Below are positions 43,901-49,600 of a stretch of DNA of 64,000 nt, piece after piece; position 1 is the stretch's first letter, and each line of letters starts with the position of its first letter. The position numbers and the translations under genes are program-made. The notes under the pieces are model-generated. The model did no database searches. It saw only the letters and a program-made list of their open reading frames with translations, and was not told where the DNA came from. This DNA comes from a bacterium (lineage in GTDB: Bacteria > Margulisbacteria > Marinamargulisbacteria > JABIPA01): the NCBI GenBank assembly GCA_018698675.1, contig JABIPA010000057.1, positions 1 through 64,000 on the forward strand, read 5' to 3'.

Positions 43901-43982
43901 TTCTGGTACTAGGCTCTGCTGTTCTTCTTGTAAATAATGGGTTTACTGGGCCCATTGCCATTCTTCCTGAATTCATTTCCAT
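40902..43982 (-). CDS. 1026-residue orphan protein, effector-like
   Basis: GGGGAGG nine bases before the ATG makes a strong start. No signal peptide. Residues 1-75 are Arg/Pro/Ser-rich and include TPKRPRLE (28-35), which looks like a basic nuclear-localisation-type cluster. Residues 80-560 are helical and soluble; 590-640 (SPVTAPIREVFGMGKAGVEE, then FFKGFAVGGLKTLKKAGKWL) contain amphipathic segments. Residues about 776-814 form a long Gly/Ala/Leu-rich hydrophobic stretch (GAGVLAPVFPLPLIGLGLLA) that could insert in a membrane. The C-terminus ends with many acidic residues. No family is recognised. Size, hydrophobic core and orphan status suit a secreted toxin, translocator or effector, but nothing proves secretion. 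Confidence 0.6.
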   Translation of the reverse strand: MEMNSGRMAMGPVNPLFTRRTAEPSTRTPKRPRLETHPSDLAVDRDPSSRRAINEAARQRVGVGRVDSTSFGSTVSAHGLSDRIDDSLQDLSLKFYNGDMTSKQFFEEAKTILNNIDDLETNYGPQGKAMSDPIRTTFTKLVTRVAKDVKEISDNPTKIIREFFNSYEDIQRGAEFTAFRSVKAHQKFNTAVENFHSSEDAPSVTLPTGTEKEQKTKLLNDIAYGMVTEDTFLLNDGGVSKEMRNQITDQLVEAGLAHKLPDGRIKLVAHPDVGIHNFTLDCSKQPLSDLSALQKTELLKDVRRNLNELSRSRQPAIMMGSNVEDASRFLPRFDSDKVSAEFIRLSREPSYAFIQRDELMEIATKNMLNRSSKFVQKLMGAVYDKDVVKLLKNHQVEDDDLNMKDPKQVGSFGASFHPSFHLESCANEFADYSVMSADYSYADQAARIDHSEIGKDAEKLKRDGETFVVPDLWEDEITGSSVDQLKDWLGRMDTDANSVVMDVALRAKSRMRTLSEKTSKLESAYGVHDKMYGAKVKKVAKDVLLGALSPVTAPIREVFGMGKAGVEEAKKSEGVLKSVGSFFKGFAVGGLKTLKKAGKWLLGPIGEGIEFLYEHKKSKDLGAALGRTFDSATTISRSGRRYKGKMAATDFCNVPPLRGGTATSSKEISGEVFKLFGEIGAVSDEGIVNLKPLLTTPIKKKELEAKLTAKILASYKANNTDSFNKLSEDDQKELAKDHAKLFLNNSLNKLKTVGTIKGKVYLAKKCQDVMDRIKNTAGWITALGAGVLAPVFPLPLIGLGLLAGGVGVGSAAIKVVGGVAHANIVENSHKSMFEDIPYDHLTEFGQDFYAESVADIMAIQAQVLNDFTHGVAMVSGVAGPGVLTGLGSGDPSAALASYSPGDIGSGLAGNFSTTAEAVSLADGVIGTTAAYTSDFEQEIHEDNSGTGLEASIRERIDRRQLTANRWHSVIGTLRHQGGRGLEEEIRLIGLVVGTMDDDVEPEGEGPARRGSLRVLHEGGLDLDDTM

Positions 43983-44004
43983 ACGTTCTTGCCTCCCCAG
44001 GTAA

Positions 44005-44202
44005 TATTGTGATAATTGCTTATACCCTTTTTTTGGGATTTTTAAACTGGGTTTTGGTTTTAACTATAATTTTGATGAATTGTTTTTGGGGGAGAGTTGG
44101 ACTTTTAACTGGATGGGATATGAGGGAGTTATTCCTGATGCTCTTCTTGAAGTTAAAGAACATCAGGTAAGGTTTTTTTGTTTATATTTAGTCTTCTTCT
44201 GA
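44005..44202 (+). other. Start-less protein-like frame, possible gene remnant
   Basis: A 65-codon open frame with no usable start lies between two minus-strand genes. Its translation (GFGFNYNFDELFLGESWTF, NWMGYEGVIPDALLEVKEHQ) looks like real protein rather than random sequence and is more convincing than the other plus-strand frame covering the same bases. It is preceded by AACTATAAT and GGGGG falls inside it. No family was identified, so it is listed only as a possible remnant. Confidence 0.2.
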
Positions 44203-44841
44203 ATCTATACTTGTAATACTCGTATTTGTTACGGTTCCGGGTTCTGCGACTGGGATACCTATTTGAACTTCTTTACCTTCTATTAATGCTGCATATTCAT
44301 TTGTGTTTATGATTTCTGCTTTTACTTCTGCTACAACTTGTGGGTAATACGTCAAATCTACTGAGTTAGACCGATGGCTTCTTCTATATTCTTGCATACT
44401 GTATGCGCCTGGGCGTTCTTCTTCGATGGAGGCGGCTGACTCGTTAGTTAATATTGCTGCGTTATCGGTTGCGTTGTATTGAGATTGGGAGTCTGATGTT
44501 GCAGCAGATTCTTCTGTTAGAATTAAATCTCCTGCGTCACTAGTTGCGTCGTATCTGGATTGAGAATCTAGTGTTGCAGCTGAATCTTCAGTTAATATCG
44601 CGGCATTGTTAGTAGCATGAAGTCTCTCTTGTGAATCTTTTGAATCGGCTCTTTCATTTAGGAGTTGGTCACGTTGGACTTGGTCCCTTATCGTTAATTC
44701 GTGTAATTGAACGCCTGTTAGTCTTAGGTGTTTGTCTTCTGCACGGTCCTGGTACTTAACTTGAGAATTGGGTTCTACTTGGGTTGTTTGGCGAGTAGGG
44801 GTTTCTTTATTGTCTGCGGTGAGGTTGGGAATTGCGTCCAT
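44188..44841 (-). CDS. Hydrophilic repeat protein
   Basis: 217 residues; AGGAGA five bases before the ATG is a strong start. It is acidic and hydrophilic, rich in Asp, Ser, Thr, Ala and Asn, with no signal peptide. Residues 69-138 consist of three tandem units of 22-25 residues, each of the form DSQ-x-x-x-x-ATxxA-x-IL-T-x-x-SAA. The rest has no recognised domain. It is transcribed in the same direction as the 1026-residue gene, 205 bases upstream of it. Like that gene and the one at 33783 it looks like a lineage-specific protein, perhaps surface or host-directed. A G9/C9 tract lies about 85 bases upstream. Confidence 0.55.
   Translation of the reverse strand: MDAIPNLTADNKETPTRQTTQVEPNSQVKYQDRAEDKHLRLTGVQLHELTIRDQVQRDQLLNERADSKDSQERLHATNNAAILTEDSAATLDSQSRYDATSDAGDLILTEESAATSDSQSQYNATDNAAILTNESAASIEEERPGAYSMQEYRRSHRSNSVDLTYYPQVVAEVKAEIINTNEYAALIEGKEVQIGIPVAEPGTVTNTSITSIDSEED
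44428..44637 (-). repeat. Three tandem 22-25-residue repeats
   Basis: The units cover residues 69-91, 92-116 and 117-138 of the 217-residue protein. The conserved core is D-S-Q at the start, A-T near position 8 and L-T-x-x-S-A-A at the end; the second unit has a two-residue insertion. DNA copies are diverged but recognisable. Confidence 0.8.
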
Positions 44842-44924
44842 TGTTGTCTCCTGTTTTCTTTTTTTTGTATTGCTTGTTCTTTGTAAAGGAGGGGTATTAT
44901 TTCAGAAAGGGGGTTTTGTTGCTA

Positions 44925-44933
44925 GGGGGGGGG
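44925..44933. repeat. G9 homopolymer tract upstream of the repeat protein
   Basis: Nine G residues (C9 on the transcribed strand) in AT-rich DNA, with two further G runs (GGGG at 44891-44894, GGGGG at 44909-44913). The tract is 84 bases before the start of the minus-strand gene, a position compatible with slippage-driven change of promoter spacing. No frame crosses it. Confidence 0.6.
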
Positions 44934-45098
44934 AAAGAGAAACATGAATCTAATTCTTTCTCGTATAATAAGGTGCTTTTTTTCTTCCGTATGAGAAACC
45001 CCACAAATATATCCGTAAATATCTATAAAAATACACTGTTGCTTAGAATTTAGGATGAGGTAAGAGTGGCCATTACCTATTAAAATAGGAACTAGATT

Positions 45099-45455
45099 CT
45101 AGCGCCTATTAGTTTGTTCTAATTCAAAAAATATTTCATTGAATGCGGAATGAATTAAATTTAAATCATAATCCAAATTTATTTTTTTAAAATATGGAAC
45201 ATACAATAAAATAAATAGAATCCCAAACACACCATTTCTTTCCACATCAGTATATTGATCTGAAAAAAAACTAACGTCAATATCAAGAGTTATAATATAA
45301 GTAAGAATCGATATCAAAATTCTAATAATACACGTTATTTCATTATTTACTTTTTTCTCAAATCTCTTTTCTATATTATTTCTAAAAATATCATATCCGT
45401 TTCCCGAATAAATATATCTAGCTGTTATTGCCCCGTCTTCGTTTTTCTCCCCTAA
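45099..45455 (-). pseudogene. Start-less fragment with an Rhs-like beginning
   Basis: The frame is open for 118 codons after a TAA at 45456-45458 and has no ATG; TTG 45317 is the only conventional start and would give a 72-residue protein. The upstream part reads EDGAITARYIYSGNGYDIF, which resembles a YD/Rhs repeat. A hydrophobic segment (IIRILISILTYIITL) and an acidic C-terminal part follow. It lies directly downstream of an Rhs C-terminal/immunity pair, where orphan toxin cassettes often accumulate. I read it as a displaced Rhs or toxin/immunity fragment, with modest confidence. Confidence 0.4.
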
Positions 45456-45505
45456 TTAAAAAAGAAGGAAATGAGACGAACAAAAGAAGCAAAAAAAAAA
45501 AAAGA

Positions 45506-45802
45506 TTACTTTTTACACAATTGAATTAGTATTGAAACTAGGTGACTTAACACTAGTAACCCTCCATAAAATACAATTATCCCCGCTTTTGACAAATAGA
45601 TATGATTTGCCCCTTCGATAATTAAAAAATGATTTGATCCAAGGAGTCCCTTTATTAAATAAGCAGGTAGACTAACAAGAATTATGCCAATACTAACCTG
45701 AATCTTTGGGATTAACATTTTGTCAACATAACTGTTAAAAAATGCTCCACCCAAACATATCAATAAAATTATTCTTGTTGTGTTTATCATAATTTTAATC
45801 AA
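45506..45802 (-). CDS. Small membrane protein, candidate immunity protein
   Basis: 98 residues whose start overlaps the Rhs-toxin stop by four bases. It has three predicted membrane helices: about 8-24 (TRIILLICLGGAFFNSY), 33-52 (IQVSIGIILVSLPAYLI) and 73-93 (GIIVFYGGLLVLSHLVSIL). No family recognised. In polymorphic toxin loci the gene immediately behind the toxin encodes its immunity protein, and membrane immunity proteins are common. The assignment is by position only. Confidence 0.5.
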   Translation of the reverse strand: MIKIMINTTRIILLICLGGAFFNSYVDKMLIPKIQVSIGIILVSLPAYLIKGLLGSNHFLIIEGANHIYLSKAGIIVFYGGLLVLSHLVSILIQLCKK

Positions 45803-46665
45803 GAACCAGACCTAAGATACTCTCGATAAAGATATCCTGCGGCATTGCGACAGTTTCTATTCAAAATATTATAGCGAGTCCCTTCCGGGAAGTTATTTAT
45901 TGTTCTTTGTAGCGCCCGTCTGGCGGCAAATTCGTTTGGCATATGATGAATGATTTTTGTGTATTCAGCTCTATTTTGATAAATTTCATGCCGAATTGTT
46001 CCAAATAAATCATTCTCCGAATTCCAAACTCCCCACTGATTCCCTGAATCATCAAAATAATGCCAATGAAGTCCTTTTTCCATAATATAAGCATCCGTAA
46101 CCCCAACGCCCCTATTATTATACATCCAATCTCTACCCCAGTCCTCCGCCTGTCGAAATGACTCAACGTCATACCCCAAAGATGCCGCCTTCATATCTAT
46201 ATCATATAGCTGTTGATTGTCTATAAACCCATACCCTTGTGCTAAATTAGACACGTTTTCCCCTATATAACTTACCCCTCCACTAATTGCCCCAGAGAAC
46301 GCTCCAGACTTCATTCCATTAAAGGCCGCTTGGGCAACCAAATTTCCATCTACTTTCATTCCCCAACTCGTATTTACCTGTTGGTACGCATTCATCAGAG
46401 CGCCTTTTACCATCCCATCCATTGCTCCCGCTATCGCATACATTCCCATCGTTCCTAATAACGTACCTATTGCAAATTCTCCATCTGGATCAACATACAT
46501 CAACGGATTATTTGCAGCATACACATATGGGTTTAAAAACTGTTCTGCTGGGTCTTCTTGAATGAATCTATATATGTCTGGGTCATAATACCTTTGATTA
46601 AAATAAAATACCCCCTCATTAATATACTTGTTTATTCTTCGTTTTATATGGGAATAAATTACTTG
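45799..46665 (-). pseudogene. 5'-truncated Rhs protein with a predicted papain-fold toxin tip
   Basis: The open frame runs back from 45799 to a TAG at 46666-46668. A GTG at 46524 is a possible start, but the homology begins earlier: NEGVFYFNQRYYDPDIYRF, IQEDPAEQFLN, YVYAANNPLMYVDPDGE is the conserved end of an Rhs core. The rest of the large Rhs gene is missing and a divergent kinase gene starts exactly there, so this is a truncated remnant or an orphan CT module. After V-D-P-D-G-E a variable 230-residue domain follows. It contains GLHWHYFDDSGNQW with a His and, near the end, YNILNRNCRNAAGYLYREYL with a Cys, a His-then-Cys order seen in circularly permuted NlpC/P60 (LRAT-like) enzymes. Toxin activity is inferred. 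Confidence 0.7.
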
Positions 46666-46667
46666 CT

Positions 46668-49600
46668 ATGATACCGAAAGACTTTCATAAAAAAGAACTA
46701 CTTTACGAAGATACCATCCGAATCATTTACCGGGCTTACTCGACACGCGATAAAACAACCGTAATTGTTAAAAGATTCAAAAACACAAAATTTTCCTTAT
46801 ACGAAAACACGATAACTAAAAATGAATTTACAACTTGTCAATTAATAAATTCTCCAAACCTAATCACCCCAATGTATCTCACAAAACATCATGGAATAAC
46901 CCTTCAAATATGGGAAAATTTTAATGGAATTTCTCTTAAAAATTGGATTCAAAAAAATATTCAACCCGATCTCGACATCTTCCTTAAAATTGCAATAAAC
47001 ATTATTAATTCTTTGGCTACAATGCACAAAAAGGGGTACTCTCATTGTGGAATAAATTCTCACAACATACTGATTAATCCGAAAACTCTTGAAATTAAAT
47101 TAATTAATATAGAACACGCCATTCCTATTATGGACAACGATCAGTTTGTTCAACCCCCTCCTATATTTCAATCAAACCTAGAGTATATTGCCCCGGAACA
47201 AACTGGCCGTCTCCATAAAAAGGTGACATATCAAACAGATTTTTACTCGATTGGAACTGTTTTATTTGAATGCCTGACTGGAACATTACCTTTTGAATCG
47301 TCCACGAAGCTTGATGTTCTCTACTCTCATATAGCCGCATCACCACCCTCTTCAGAAGAACGAAGGAAAAACATTCCCACAATTATTTCGGATATACTTT
47401 CAATATGCCTTGCTAAAAACATAAAGGATCGGTACAAAAGCGCTTTCGAGATCGAACAAGCTCTTGGACAATGCTCTAAAATATTAACAAGCCCTCAACT
47501 CCCCGACGGAAATCCTGTCACTAAACCCAATCAAAAAAGTACTTTTGTTTTAAGCAAAACCCTTTATGGGCGTGAAAATGAATTTCAACATATTCTTCAA
47601 ACATTTGAATCATCGACTTCAGTCTCATCAAGTATAATTTTTGTTACTGGAGATTCTGGTATAGGAAAATCAAAATTTGTAACCGAAATGTGTACGCCCA
47701 CCCTAAAAAATAAAAACTATTTCGCTAACGGAAAATTCGATCAATTTGAACACAATATTCCATATTCTGGAATTATAAAAGCCATGCGAATTTTAGTCGC
47801 GCAAATCATATCAGAAGGGCCTGATAGCATTATTTTATGGAAAAATAAATTTAACAAAGCCCTAAACACCAATGCCTATATTATTATTGATGTTATCCCT
47901 GAATTAGAAACTATTTTAAATCAAGAAAAACCTACTGAAAAAACAAATCAATCAAACTCTAAACTCACTTTTCATTTACATTTTCAAAAATTTATAGAAG
48001 TATTCACAAAAAATAAGATTCCCTTAGTATTATTTCTAGACGATATACAATGGGCAGATAATGAATCACTTTCCGTATTAGAATATTTATTAATCCACAA
48101 ACGAAATAAAAACCTTCTTATTATAGGCACATATAGGGAAAGTGAAATTTATTCAGAATCCCCAGTTTCTAACTTTATTATCAACATAAAAAAAACGAAG
48201 GTCCCATCAAAAACAATTAAACTTAGAGGTATATCCGTTTTAGATATTGAACATCTCATTACTCAATCAATTACTTGTAATTCATCAAAAATAACAGCTC
48301 TTGCAAAACTAGTTCATAAAAAAACTCAGGGAAATCCATTTTTTGTGCATCAATTTTTAAATCACTTGCACAGAGAATCTTTATTAACCTTTAACTACAT
48401 AGACTCCGTTTGGGAATGGGACCTTAAAAAAATTAAAACACTATCGGTTACTGACAACGTTGTTAAATTGGTAACAAAAAAAATATCTCTCCTAAATCCA
48501 AAAACCCAAACTGTCCTCAAAATGGCAGCCTGTATCGGAAGTACATTCGATATCGAAACACTATTTAACATTTCGAATCAAAGCAATAAAAATACGTACC
48601 AACGCCTTATCGAAGCCATTGATTCTTCGTATTTAGTTCCCCTATCTGACAAACCTCATGAATTAAATTCAATCGTTTGGAATGATCATAATATGGACTG
48701 GTCGGGATTAAATTTCGAATGCAGTTTTTTACACGACAAAGTATACGAATCCGTCTACAAATTATTAACTCCCCTTGAAAAAGAATCATACCACTATAAA
48801 ATAGGACTTTATTGGCTAAAGCACCACGAGAACACAAGGATGATCGACATAGTCAATCACTTGAATAAAGGCAATAAACTGTCTCTGTCTATCGGAAATG
48901 AAAAACTATCAATCCTCAACTTCCAAGCTGGCACTAAAGCAAAAGAAAATGGAGCCTATATAAAAGCATATGAATTCTATAATTCAGGACTTCAATATTT
49001 ACCTTCAAATAGATGGAACGCATACTATTCACTTACATTTAAATTATGCTCTGGAAAAGCTACGAGTTCTTTTCTACAAGGAAAATATAAAAAATCAGAG
49101 TCCGAGTTCAGTGAGATCATCGACCGATGCAAATCAAACCTCGACATAGCGCAAGTTTATAATACTAAATTAACTCTATATCTTAACGAAAATAGACCGA
49201 TAGATGCATACAAATCTGGAAAAACAGCACTACGTTTTCTAAACGTAACCATCACATCGACTCCAAAATTATGGAAAATATTAATAGAGTTTATAAAATC
49301 AAAAATCAATCTTCCTAAAAAGTTTATGGCTACAGAACTTAACAAGTTTCCCGAAACAAAAAATAAAGAAATACAACTAATTATTAAAATTCTTATGGAT
49401 TTAACGGCTCCAGCCTACTATCTAGATAAAAACCTATTTGCCCTAATATGTTTAAAGACCGTCAATATATCCAAAACACATGGAAATGCTTCAGCATCCG
49501 CCCATGCCTACGTAACATATGGAAGCTTACTTGGATCTATTTTTAACGACTACTCTCTTGGATATAAATTTGGAATCCTATCTCTAAATCTGAATAAAAA

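Noticed and set aside
43937-44170. Hydrophobic 77-codon plus-strand frame
   Set aside because: It overlaps the start of the 1026-residue gene, and a different frame over the same bases looks far more protein-like.
44832-45053. 73-codon plus-strand frame across the G9 tract
   Set aside because: Phe/Leu/Gly run produced by T- and G-rich DNA; no start signal.
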